Shown: positions 1-6,709, counted from the first letter of the stretch. The stretch is 9,269 nucleotides of DNA from JAFGQE01 sp046484775 (GCA_046484775.1 JAWOIG010000088.1:1-9269), one strand, 5' to 3'. The notes: generated by a model from the sequence alone, not told the origin. Program-made: numbers and translations.

Positions 1-320
1 AGTTCATGGCCGGTGTCGTCGATGTCATCAGGAACGAAGTATCCGTTGAACTTGAAAAGAAGCTTGCCGCACTGGAGCTTGTTCCCAAGGAGAGGCTGCG
101 GCTGATGTCCCTGGAGGAAATCAGGGATAAAAACAAGAAATTCCCGTTCTATGTAATCGATCATGGAAGCGACAATCTGGATAAATACCAGATAAGAAAA
201 TTCAATTCATTTTTCCAGGCTGAATACTCTGTATTGATCGGTGACAAAAAAATCAAAGCCGACACGGAACTGGACATATACGAAGAACGCTACATGCCGG
301 CGGACGAAAACGCAACCTGA
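1..320 (+). CDS. C-terminal part of an unidentified protein (5' end outside the window)
   Basis: The reading frame is open from the window edge to a TGA at 318-320. An ATG lies at 6-8, but only five bases precede it and no ribosome binding site can be seen. The codon before it (TTC) is open, so this is most likely the tail of a longer gene rather than a complete 104-aa protein. The visible part is soluble and highly charged, with no signal peptide or membrane segment. Its first ~45 residues are rich in Glu, Lys and Leu and look helical. The rest, which includes the run FYVIDHGSDNLDKYQIRKF, looks mixed alpha/beta. I do not recognise a family. A probable terminator follows at once, so this gene ends its own transcription unit and is probably unrelated to the TRAP genes downstream. 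Confidence 0.6.
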   Translation, partial: FMAGVVDVIRNEVSVELEKKLAALELVPKERLRLMSLEEIRDKNKKFPFYVIDHGSDNLDKYQIRKFNSFFQAEYSVLIGDKKIKADTELDIYEERYMPADENAT

Positions 321-329
321 AAAAACCAT

Positions 330-350
330 AAAAATACCCGGGGCATTTTT
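330..350 (+). terminator. Probable intrinsic terminator after the 5' partial gene
   Basis: An imperfect hairpin starts ten bases after the stop codon. AAAAAT (330-335) pairs with ATTTTT (345-350), with a CCC/GGG core at 337-339 and 341-343. The A-rich left arm and T-rich right arm could act in both directions. The tight loop and one A/C mismatch make it weaker than the other two terminators in the window. Confidence 0.5.
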
Positions 351-388
351 ATTCAATGGGTAAAAAAGTTCGATTGGGGCATATTTGT

Positions 389-435
389 TTGGAGTTGAGG
401 CAGATGAATTGTACTATAATATGATGTGTGATAAT
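389..435 (+). promoter_or_regulatory. Candidate sigma-A promoter region of the TRAP operon
   Basis: A perfect -10 hexamer TATAAT lies at 415-420. Possible -35 boxes are TTGGAG at 389-394 (20-bp spacer) and TTGAGG at 395-400 (14-bp spacer); neither has the ideal 17 bp. A second possible -10 is an extended TGTGATAAT at 427-435. Transcription would give a leader of about 40-55 bases before the dctP-like start at 480. The whole 321-479 gap is AT-rich and contains no gene that I can support. Confidence 0.4.
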
Positions 436-479
436 TTCTAGGAGCGTAAGCAAATATATGTTTGAAGGAGATTATTTAG

Positions 480-1484
480 ATGAAAAAGAAAATCTGTATT
501 TTGTTAGCAATAGCATTAATACTCTCATTGTCCTTTGTCGGTTGTGAGAAAAAGACAGATGAAGTGGTAGTCATGAAAATAGGGCATGCCCAGTCGCCGG
601 AATCGCCAAGGCACAAATCATTGCTTAAGTTCGAGGAAATTCTCGAAGCCAAGACTGAAGGTGCCATCGATGTCCAGATATTCCCATCCGCACAGCTTGG
701 CACCGAGCAGGAAATGATCGAAGCCGTCAAGCTCGGAACACTGCAGGGAGCACGGGCGGGCATGTTCGACCTGGTAACCAGTCAGCTTTCGATATATATG
801 ATGCCGTTCCTGTTCAATGATGTCGAATCCTTCCAGCAGATAACACGGGGACCCCTTGGGAAGGAAATAGCAGCAACGGCCAATGCGGTCGGAATTGAGA
901 TTATAGCGACAGGCGACGCAGGCGGTTTCAGGCAGATTACAAACAACGTAAGGCCGATAAAATCACCGGCGGACATGGTAGGACTTAAAATCAGGGCTCC
1001 CGGAGTCGCGACGATCCTTGCTTCAATGGAGGCTTTCGGTGCCAATGCGGTTTCAATACCTTATACTGAAACATACCAGGCGTTGAAAACCGGTGTTGCC
1101 GATGGTCAGGAGAATCCGTTCGTAAACATCGCCGACATGAAATTCTACGAAGTCCAGAAGTATCTCACGGTTGTGGATTACCAGGTTCACCCCGACCCGT
1201 TCTACATCAACAAGGAATGGATTGATGGACTTGATTCCAAGCTGGCAAAGGCAGTCAGGGAAGCTGCCGACGAAATGGTTATCTTCAGCGACCAGCTCAT
1301 GGGAGAAGGAAATCTGAACGCATTCAATACAATCAAGGCAGGCGGGGTCGAGATCTATACTCCGACCGCGCAGGAAAGACAGGCGTTCATCGATGCAGCG
1401 CAGACCGTATACGATAAGTTCATAAGTGAAGGCATCATTGACGAAACGCTGTTCAACAAAGTGCTCAAGGCTCTTGGAAGGTAG
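480..1484 (+). CDS. dctP: TRAP transporter solute-binding lipoprotein, DctP family
   Basis: This is the extracytoplasmic binding protein of a tripartite ATP-independent periplasmic (TRAP) transporter; it captures an organic acid and delivers it to the DctQ/DctM membrane complex. At 334 aa it has normal family length. Residues 1-22 form a lipoprotein signal: a KKK n-region, a hydrophobic core, and FVGC with the lipidated Cys at 22, as expected for a monoderm anchoring its binding protein to the membrane. Family signatures include GHAQSPESPRH near the start, FPSAQLGTEQEMIEAV, GGFRQITN (Arg151), the KIRAPG loop with Arg172 at the position that usually salt-bridges the ligand carboxylate, and GVADGQENPF. 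The start has a GAAGGAG ribosome binding site at about 464-470. DctP proteins bind dicarboxylates, sialic acid and uronates among others. The nearby kduI and kduD favour a uronate or oligouronide, but that is inference from context. The gene is followed by a terminator-like hairpin before dctQ. Confidence 0.95.
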   Translation: MKKKICILLAIALILSLSFVGCEKKTDEVVVMKIGHAQSPESPRHKSLLKFEEILEAKTEGAIDVQIFPSAQLGTEQEMIEAVKLGTLQGARAGMFDLVTSQLSIYMMPFLFNDVESFQQITRGPLGKEIAATANAVGIEIIATGDAGGFRQITNNVRPIKSPADMVGLKIRAPGVATILASMEAFGANAVSIPYTETYQALKTGVADGQENPFVNIADMKFYEVQKYLTVVDYQVHPDPFYINKEWIDGLDSKLAKAVREAADEMVIFSDQLMGEGNLNAFNTIKAGGVEIYTPTAQERQAFIDAAQTVYDKFISEGIIDETLFNKVLKALGR

Positions 1485-1498
1485 ATTGATTTATTACA

Positions 1499-1529
1499 AA
1501 GGGAGGCTTAGGCCTCCCTTATTTTTTTT
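1499..1529 (+). terminator. Strong hairpin with T-tract between dctP and dctQ (partial terminator or mRNA stabiliser)
   Basis: A perfect 9-bp stem, AAGGGAGGC (1499-1507) with GCCTCCCTT (1512-1520), encloses the loop TTAG. It is followed by one A and eight Ts (1522-1529). This is a canonical Rho-independent terminator, placed 14 bases after the dctP stop and 23 bases before the most likely dctQ start. Because dctQ and dctM have no obvious promoter of their own, it probably works as a leaky terminator or 3'-end stabiliser that gives more binding protein than membrane subunits. Confidence 0.85.
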
Positions 1530-1552
1530 ATGAAATTAAGGGTATGAAATTT

Positions 1553-2062
1553 ATGGGAAAAGATAAAACATTTATTAAAAAAATCTGGCCGGGTATAGAC
1601 AAGGCTCTTGAATTCTGGTGCATAATTGTCATGCTGATCATGGCGATTCTGGTAGTCCTGACCGTTTTTCTTAGATATGTGTTCAATATAGCCTACAACT
1701 GGACTGAGGAACTGATAATATTATTGTTCATTACGACAACATATTTTGGATCGATTCTATGCGTTCATGAAACCGAGCATATCGACATCAGTTTTTTGCG
1801 TGAACACCTCAAGCCCAGGGCAAGCCGCATTCTCGGAATAATAATTGATGCAATCAACATTGTCGTACAGGTCTCGCTGGCTCTGATCAGCTTCAGATGG
1901 ATACAAAAAACGGGTTCTTCCGTTACAGTGGGAATGGGAATCCCATATACATATATATATTTGATGTTTCCGATATCCTTCGGCAGCATGGCGGTTTATA
2001 CGCTGAGGAAGATGATTGGAAGAATCAAGGTAATGCGCAACGGAATCAAGGAGGGTGTCTGA
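1553..2062 (+). CDS. dctQ: TRAP transporter small membrane subunit, DctQ family
   Basis: This is the small integral-membrane subunit that pairs with DctM in the TRAP importer. The protein is about 169-172 aa, normal for the family, with four hydrophobic segments: WCIIVMLIMAILVVLTVFL, a second around IILLFITTTYFGSILC, a third around IIIDAINIVVQVSLALI, and a fourth around YIYLMFPISFGSMAVY. The family-typical FLRYVFNIAYNWTEEL stretch follows the first segment. Two in-frame ATGs are possible, at 1544 and 1553. The only Shine-Dalgarno-like sequence, AAGGG at 1538-1542, is one base from the first and ten from the second, so I prefer 1553 (nine bases shorter). The stop overlaps the dctM start by one base (TGATG), which implies translational coupling. 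Confidence 0.92.
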   Translation: MGKDKTFIKKIWPGIDKALEFWCIIVMLIMAILVVLTVFLRYVFNIAYNWTEELIILLFITTTYFGSILCVHETEHIDISFLREHLKPRASRILGIIIDAINIVVQVSLALISFRWIQKTGSSVTVGMGIPYTYIYLMFPISFGSMAVYTLRKMIGRIKVMRNGIKEGV

Positions 2063-3345
2063 TGTCCATATTTCTTTTATTGATCACATTTATAATCCTG
2101 GCATTCATGGGTGTTCCGCTGGCATTTGCACTCGGGGGAGCAAGCCTTCTGTATCTTGGGATTGTATCGCCGGATTTCCTTTTGATAGTCCCGCAAAGGA
2201 TATGGGCGGGCACCAATAGTTTCGTTATCATAGCGATGCCACTCTTCATTCTGATGGGCGAGTTCATGAACAAGGGAGGAATAACAAAAAGGATCATTGA
2301 CTTTAGCCTTTATCTCGTAAGGCCTATTCGTGGGGGACTGGGCGAGGTCAATGTAATAGCCAGCATGATATTCGGTGGAATTTCCGGCTCCTCGGTCGCC
2401 GACACTTCGGCGCTGGGATCAGTGCTGATTCCCGAAATGATCAAGCGGGGGTATTCTGAAAAAATCGCAGCGGGGATAACGGTGGCGTCGTCGACGATGG
2501 GTATGATAATCCCCCCGAGCGTTCCTATGCTGATGTATGCCATGGTATCTTCGGAATCTGTGGGAAGCCTGTTTCTGGCCGGACTCATCCCGGGATTGCT
2601 GATCGGGGTAACGCAAATAATTCTTGTATATATAATCTCGAAGCGAAAAAAGCTCCATCCGCCCCGCGAGGTGTTCAACAGAAAGCACTTCCTCCACACA
2701 GCCAAGGACGGTTCCCTGGCGGTGCTGATGCCGCTGGTCATCATCCTTGTAGTTACCCTCGGCGTAGCGACCGCAAGCGAATCCGCGAGCGTCGCCGTGC
2801 TCTATGCGGTGGTTCTGGGATTCCTTGTCTACAGGGAACTGAAGATGAAGGATGTATTCCCCGCGATAAAAAGAACCGTGTTGACTTCAAGCAGCGTCAT
2901 GATTGTCATCGGATGCAGCATGATATTCTCATGGATACTGGGGGTTGAGCAGATACCGAGGATCACCGCTGAATTCCTGCTCGGTCTGAACGTATCCAGC
3001 AATGTTCTTCTGCTGATAATAGTAGGAATAATACTCATTCTGGGGGCCTTCATAGATGTGACGCCCGTAATAATCCTGACGACGCCGATATTATTGCCCA
3101 TTGTCAAGGCCATAGGCATGAGCGGACTGCAGTTCGGCGCGGTGATGATCGTCGGCTGCGCAATAGGCCTGGTTACCCCGCCCATCGGAATGTGCCTCAA
3201 TGCCTGTTCCAAGGTCTCCAAACTGTCCATTATAGAGATATTCAAAGGAGCGGCGCCTTATATGATATGCAATTTGATTGTTCTGCTTCTTGTAACATAC
3301 ATACCTGCATTGTCAACATGGCTCCCGGGACTGATCATGAAATAA
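2062..3345 (+). CDS. dctM: TRAP transporter large permease subunit, DctM family
   Basis: This is the large membrane subunit that carries the substrate pathway and uses a sodium or proton gradient. From the ATG at 2062 the product is 427 aa, the usual DctM length, and is hydrophobic throughout with about a dozen membrane segments. Typical signatures are FALGGASLLYLG near the start, PLFILMGEFMNKGGIT, the conserved loop IFGGISGSSVADTSALG, IPPSVPMLMYAM, a second inverted-repeat half with GAFIDVTPVIILTTPILLPI, and GLVTPPIGMCLNA near the C-terminus. The frame is open upstream to about 1897, but that extension lies inside dctQ. The strong AAGGAGGG at 2048-2055, seven bases before 2062, decides the start. 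It is coupled to dctQ and followed by a hairpin-rich 99-bp gap before the URO-D-like gene. Confidence 0.95.
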   Translation: MSIFLLLITFIILAFMGVPLAFALGGASLLYLGIVSPDFLLIVPQRIWAGTNSFVIIAMPLFILMGEFMNKGGITKRIIDFSLYLVRPIRGGLGEVNVIASMIFGGISGSSVADTSALGSVLIPEMIKRGYSEKIAAGITVASSTMGMIIPPSVPMLMYAMVSSESVGSLFLAGLIPGLLIGVTQIILVYIISKRKKLHPPREVFNRKHFLHTAKDGSLAVLMPLVIILVVTLGVATASESASVAVLYAVVLGFLVYRELKMKDVFPAIKRTVLTSSSVMIVIGCSMIFSWILGVEQIPRITAEFLLGLNVSSNVLLLIIVGIILILGAFIDVTPVIILTTPILLPIVKAIGMSGLQFGAVMIVGCAIGLVTPPIGMCLNACSKVSKLSIIEIFKGAAPYMICNLIVLLLVTYIPALSTWLPGLIMK

Positions 3346-3408
3346 CCCGGGATTATGAAGGCAGCCGGGTCAAAATGCCCGGTAAAGACAAACCCTGCAC
3401 ACGCAGGG
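3324..3408 (+). repeat. Cluster of GC-rich inverted repeats at the dctM 3' end and dctM/URO-D intergenic region
   Basis: Three short potential stem-loops follow one another. CCCGGG at 3324-3329 and 3346-3351 flank the dctM stop codon. CCGGG (3365-3369) can pair with CCCGG (3378-3382) across an 8-base loop. CCCTGC (3393-3398) pairs with GCAGGG (3403-3408) around ACAC. None is followed by a T-run, so they are not intrinsic terminators. They may protect the upstream mRNA, attenuate transcription, or bind protein. No small gene in the gap is convincing. Confidence 0.5.
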
Positions 3409-3444
3409 AAGGATTTGAATAGTACAAACGTCTGGGAGTTATAG

Positions 3445-4599
3445 ATGGAACGTTACACAGAGCTTGACAGACTGCTTGAGTTCATGGAAAAAAACATAGA
3501 TCCCGCGCATATGGCACGAGTCGAGAAACTCCAGTATGATGCGATAAATTTCCATGAAATCGACAGAATACCGCTTACAATATGTACGGCGCCCGAAGGA
3601 TTCAGACCGATACCCCTGGAGCAGGCCTATCATAATCCTGAAAAAATGCTCTACAACGAGATTCTTTCGAGTACAACGCATAGCTCCTACAATAGCGTCA
3701 GGATGAAGGACGACAGTCCTTTGATGATCAGGAGCAATCACGGAATCGGAATAATCGCATCCCTGTTCGGATGCAAATCAACAATATTCAATGATCAGAT
3801 GCCATGGGTGGCGCACATCAGTCTTTCTGAGGCAAAAAAGGCTTTTTCAAACGGAGTCCCGGAACTTGATTGCGAGCTAGGAAGAGTGGTGGTCGAAACC
3901 TGCATGTATTACCGGGAACGGCTCAAGGAATACCCGCGGTGTACCAGGTGGATAAGGATAACACAGCCTGACTTGCAGGGCCCTTATGATATCCTGCACC
4001 TGATTGTCGGAAGCGAAGCATTCATGCTGCCGCTCGACGACCCGGCTCTTGCGAGCCACATGGTGGATGTCATCGCCGACACCTATATAGCATACAGAAA
4101 ATTCATCGACCCGTATCTTAACGATTCCTATGGCGGGGATGCAACCTTCGTGCACGGTTACTGTATCGGTGGGAAGGTGCTGCTGAAGGCTGATACGGGA
4201 ACCGCAAACCTGTCGCCGGAAATGTATATCCTTTATGAGGGCATACCGGGGATGAAGATAATCAGGGCATTCGAGGACAGCGGGGGGGGCTCGCTGCATT
4301 ACTGCGGAGGACCAAAGAAATGGCATAATTCGGTCATTTTCAGCGAGAAACTCGGGTGCCTGAACTTCGGGAATCCCGAGATGCACGATCTTTCCCATGA
4401 GTATTCATGCCTGAAGGAAAAAAAAGTCGCCATAGTAGGCTGGGGAAACACACAGGAATATCCTGACGTCAGGAAAGCCTTCATGACCGGCGACCGTGGG
4501 GAACCGGTGAAGACAGGCCTGACACTCATGAGCATGGCGGATGACATTGAGCAGGGTAAAAGAATACTTGATTCGCACAGGGCTTTGTCCGATTCCTGA
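3445..4599 (+). CDS. URO-D/methyltransferase-superfamily protein of unknown function (not HemE)
   Basis: The 384-aa soluble protein resembles the uroporphyrinogen decarboxylase (URO-D) superfamily, which includes HemE and zinc/cobalamin methyltransferases such as MtaA and CmuA. Supporting features are the mid-protein stretch TQPDLQGPYDILHLIVG, a following helix-rich segment with LDDPALASHMVDVI, and the late LHYCGGPKKW. His285 and Cys287 there match the H-x-C zinc motif of the methyltransferase branch. The N-terminal RQAGRYLPEY-type motif of genuine HemE is absent, as are other haem genes. The third zinc Cys normally found near the C-terminus is not in its usual place; Cys305 and Cys322 are nearer candidates. 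The start at 3445 has GGGAG at 3434-3438. It lies 99 bp downstream of dctM on the same strand, so it is plausibly co-transcribed with the TRAP genes and may act on the imported substrate. A run of eight Gs (4282-4289) encodes Gly just before the HYC motif. The superfamily assignment is fairly secure; the activity is unknown. Confidence 0.8.
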   Translation: MERYTELDRLLEFMEKNIDPAHMARVEKLQYDAINFHEIDRIPLTICTAPEGFRPIPLEQAYHNPEKMLYNEILSSTTHSSYNSVRMKDDSPLMIRSNHGIGIIASLFGCKSTIFNDQMPWVAHISLSEAKKAFSNGVPELDCELGRVVVETCMYYRERLKEYPRCTRWIRITQPDLQGPYDILHLIVGSEAFMLPLDDPALASHMVDVIADTYIAYRKFIDPYLNDSYGGDATFVHGYCIGGKVLLKADTGTANLSPEMYILYEGIPGMKIIRAFEDSGGGSLHYCGGPKKWHNSVIFSEKLGCLNFGNPEMHDLSHEYSCLKEKKVAIVGWGNTQEYPDVRKAFMTGDRGEPVKTGLTLMSMADDIEQGKRILDSHRALSDS

Positions 4600-4610
4600 A
4601 GTATTGCTTG

Positions 4611-5462
4611 TCAGATTGATTTATTGAACTGCTTTGGCGAGACTCCGAAGTGGTTGGTGAATGTCCTTATGAAATGAGTATAGTTCTGAAATCCCGCCAT
4701 CTCGCTTGTGTCCGTGACACTGTATCCCTGGTGAAGCAAGATCTTTGACCGGGCGAGCCGCCTTGAAATAACATACCTGTGGATTGTTGTGCCGGTTACG
4801 GTTTTAAATAACTGGCACATGTAATATTTGCTTAGGTGAAACTCTTCGGCAAGCTTGTCGAGCGAGACTTCCTTTGTAAAATTGTCGTTGAGATAATCTA
4901 TTATGCTTTTTATAATTGGATTGAGACCGTGGTTGGACTGCGGCTCCATCGTCGAAAAGCTGGTCCTGTACCAGCGGTTTACATATACAAGGAATTCGAC
5001 AAAATACAATTCAAGCAGAGTCTCATATCCCAGTTCATGCTGCTTCAGCTGCTTTATCTTGTTGACAAGTGCAAAGAACTGTGCGCGTTCATCATCGGAG
5101 AGCAGAATCTTGTTGTGCTCGCCTCGTTTCCTGGATGTGAAGCAGCTCAGCAGAAGCGGAGCCTGGGAGGGGTTGATTTCCTTGATTTTCTCGGGATTGA
5201 TGGCAAGGATTAGCCGCTCGTAATTTTCCCTGTTATTTCGCAGAGGCTTATGAATCTCGTAATTGTTTATTATGAAAAGGTCGCCGGGATTCAGCTCGTA
5301 TATGTTATCCTCGATGAGATACTGCGATCCACCGCTCACGCTGTAATATACCTCGAAACTGTCATGGAAATGAAAGTCGGGAAAGCATGGATCGTTGTTG
5401 AACTTATGTCTCAGTTCAAGATCGTGGTCGAAATATTCCTTGCTTTCAAAGCTTGTCCCCAT
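4611..5462 (-). CDS. AraC-family transcriptional regulator with N-terminal cupin sensor domain
   Basis: The 283-aa protein has two parts. Residues ~20-110 form an AraC-type cupin: HFHDSFEVYYSVSGG contains the H-x-H...E pattern (His31, His33, Glu37), followed by YELNPGDLFIINNYEIHKP, typical of a ligand-binding jelly roll. Residues ~183-283 form the double helix-turn-helix: LDKLAEEFHLSKYYMCQLFK is the first HTH, and TDTSEMAGFQNYTHFIRTF then FGVSPKQFNKS the second. The start is preceded on the reverse strand by AAAGGA (5471-5476) and a perfect extended -10 element. The gene is convergent with the URO-D-like gene (11 bases apart) and divergent from the second regulator. A sugar-acid-responsive activator of the TRAP operon, the kdu operon, or both is likely from position; the ligand is unknown. 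Confidence 0.93.
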   Translation of the reverse strand: MGTSFESKEYFDHDLELRHKFNNDPCFPDFHFHDSFEVYYSVSGGSQYLIEDNIYELNPGDLFIINNYEIHKPLRNNRENYERLILAINPEKIKEINPSQAPLLLSCFTSRKRGEHNKILLSDDERAQFFALVNKIKQLKQHELGYETLLELYFVEFLVYVNRWYRTSFSTMEPQSNHGLNPIIKSIIDYLNDNFTKEVSLDKLAEEFHLSKYYMCQLFKTVTGTTIHRYVISRRLARSKILLHQGYSVTDTSEMAGFQNYTHFIRTFTNHFGVSPKQFNKSI

Positions 5463-5605
5463 TAAAAAATCCTTTATGATAATGAATTTAAAATATTGTA
5501 TTCCGATTATATCACAACTTATGCAAGGAAAATAATAAATATTGCCTATTAATTACTTTTATTTATTGATAATGTATAGCCGTGGGATAATAAGGGGAAT
5601 AATCA
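5463..5605. promoter_or_regulatory. Divergent intergenic region between two AraC-family regulators
   Basis: This 143-bp strongly AT-rich gap must hold promoters for both the reverse-strand cupin-AraC gene and the forward regulator-kduI-kduD operon. The reverse promoter is clear (5506-5514). On the forward strand the best -10 candidates are GATAAT at 5568-5573, with TTGCCT at 5542-5547 and a long 20-bp spacer, and weaker AT-rich alternatives. A shared operator for one or both regulators is likely here, but I cannot define one by eye. Confidence 0.45.
5506..5514 (-). promoter_or_regulatory. Extended -10 promoter element of the cupin-AraC gene
   Basis: On the reverse strand the sequence reads TGATATAAT, a perfect TG-n-TATAAT extended -10. 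No good -35 lies 17 bases upstream, which is tolerated with extended -10 promoters. Transcription would start near 5499 and give a leader of about 37 bases carrying the AAAGGA ribosome binding site. Confidence 0.6.
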
Positions 5606-6709
5606 ATGTGCCGAATAATGATCGTGGATAAAAACAGCACAAGCAGGGGTTGGCTTCTTGAAGCAATCAAGGCATCCTTTGTCAGCTCCGACCAAATCAT
5701 CCTCAGTCCGGGAGTAGAGGATGCCTCAGCGCGCCTTGAAAAATACGAAATCGACATTGTTCTTACAAGGATAGACTCCTGCGGGGATCCGGCCCTGGCT
5801 TTCTCAAAATCCATAAAGGACAACCACCTCTTCACCATAGTGGTCGGCTATGGCAACTGCAGGGATTTCAATTTCCTGCTGGACATAATGCATAACGGCG
5901 TTTCGCAGTACGCCTCGAATTTTTACGACCGGGATGAAATGATTTCGGTCCTCAACAAGGCATATGAAAATTATCGCAGGCTGAAAATGGAAGTCCGGAT
6001 CGAGATTGAAAAGGAAAAAATAAAGAATAACAAGGTTTTGAGTGCTTTTTTGGATGAATGGGCCGCTGATTTTTGCAGAAATGCGATGGAATCCAACAGC
6101 AGTGGAATCAGAAGGTACATTGACGCCATATGCCGTCTGATTGACAGGCAGCCGCTCATGCCGTCGAAGAGCATGATACTGGAGCTTATGATTTCATTGT
6201 CAGCGCGACTTGAAAAGCACAGGATAAAACTGCCGATGCTGCCCCTTGACGACAAGGAATACCGCACGCTGATGTCGGCGGGCTCGACTGTACAGCTCAG
6301 GGAGTGGTTCGAGAAATGCATGTCTGGAATAGCCCGGCTGGTAGGCGACATGACCTGCACCGGAAACGTATCCATGCTGCTGTTGTCCGCGGTAAGATAT
6401 ATCAAGGAGAACTACAACAGGGACATATCCAGGGATGAAGTGGCCAATAAGGTCAATCTCGCACCATGTTATTTCAGCCAGGTGTTCAAGCAGACGTTCG
6501 GCGAATCGTTCGTCGAGTATGTCAGGAAGATACGAATTGAAAAAGCGAAGCATCTCCTGCAGTCGACCGATTACCAGAACTCAAAAATAAGCACGCAGGT
6601 CGGTTACAACGACAGCAAGTACTTTACCAAGGTATTCAGGGCCTATACCGGACTGACGCCGTGCGATTACAAGAAGATGCTCGCAAGCGCAAAGCAATAT
6701 GCGCAATAA
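5606..6709 (+). CDS. YesN-type AraC-family regulator with a degenerate (pseudo-)receiver domain
   Basis: The 367-aa protein has the architecture of YesN-like response regulators: an N-terminal receiver-like fold (~1-122), a charged, probably coiled helical linker (~122-145), a middle region of ~110 residues, and a C-terminal AraC DNA-binding domain (~258-360) with DEVANKVNLAPCYFSQVFKQ and ISTQVGYNDSKYFTKVFRAY, ending GLTPCDYKKM. The receiver has lost its chemistry. The acidic pair is Asp8-Lys9, the phospho-acceptor position in IDIVLTRID is Arg55 where relatives have Asp (DIVITDI), the Ser/Thr switch before Gly-Tyr is Val80, and the conserved Lys of the LLKP motif is Asn105. It should therefore not be controlled by phosphorylation; direct ligand or partner binding is more likely. 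No histidine kinase is nearby. The start has AGGGG at 5593-5597. kduI begins 19 bases after the stop, so it heads the kdu operon and probably controls it. Confidence 0.9.
   Translation: MCRIMIVDKNSTSRGWLLEAIKASFVSSDQIILSPGVEDASARLEKYEIDIVLTRIDSCGDPALAFSKSIKDNHLFTIVVGYGNCRDFNFLLDIMHNGVSQYASNFYDRDEMISVLNKAYENYRRLKMEVRIEIEKEKIKNNKVLSAFLDEWAADFCRNAMESNSSGIRRYIDAICRLIDRQPLMPSKSMILELMISLSARLEKHRIKLPMLPLDDKEYRTLMSAGSTVQLREWFEKCMSGIARLVGDMTCTGNVSMLLLSAVRYIKENYNRDISRDEVANKVNLAPCYFSQVFKQTFGESFVEYVRKIRIEKAKHLLQSTDYQNSKISTQVGYNDSKYFTKVFRAYTGLTPCDYKKMLASAKQYAQ

Noticed and set aside
439..452. Catabolite-responsive element (cre) upstream of dctP
   Set aside because: TAGGAGCGTAAGCA matches only about 10 of 14 consensus positions and lacks the left TG and the symmetry of a real cre.
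1946..1962. ATATAT-rich tract that looks like a microsatellite or promoter
   Set aside because: It encodes the IPYTYIYLMF segment of a DctQ membrane helix and needs no other explanation.
1897..2061. Upstream in-frame extension of the dctM reading frame
   Set aside because: It lies wholly inside dctQ in another frame and its translation is unlike DctM proteins. AAGGAGGG seven bases before 2062 and the normal 427-aa length fix the later start.
2310..3245. Long reverse-strand open frames opposite dctM
   Set aside because: They mirror a well-supported membrane protein gene, lack ribosome binding sites, and encode no recognisable domain.
3192..3422. Forward open frame of 76 codons across the dctM 3' end
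   Set aside because: Most of it is dctM read in another frame, it has no ribosome binding site, and its composition is not protein-like.
3445..4599. Annotation as hemE (uroporphyrinogen decarboxylase)
   Set aside because: The HemE N-terminal signature is absent, no haem genes are nearby, and the H-x-C motif is a feature of the methyltransferase branch.
4836..5223. Forward open frames opposite the cupin-AraC gene
   Set aside because: They are antisense to a clear AraC protein with both domains intact and have no family features.
5583..5591. TGGGATAAT as an extended -10 for the forward regulator gene
   Set aside because: It would start the transcript at or after the AGGGG ribosome binding site (5593-5597), leaving almost no leader.
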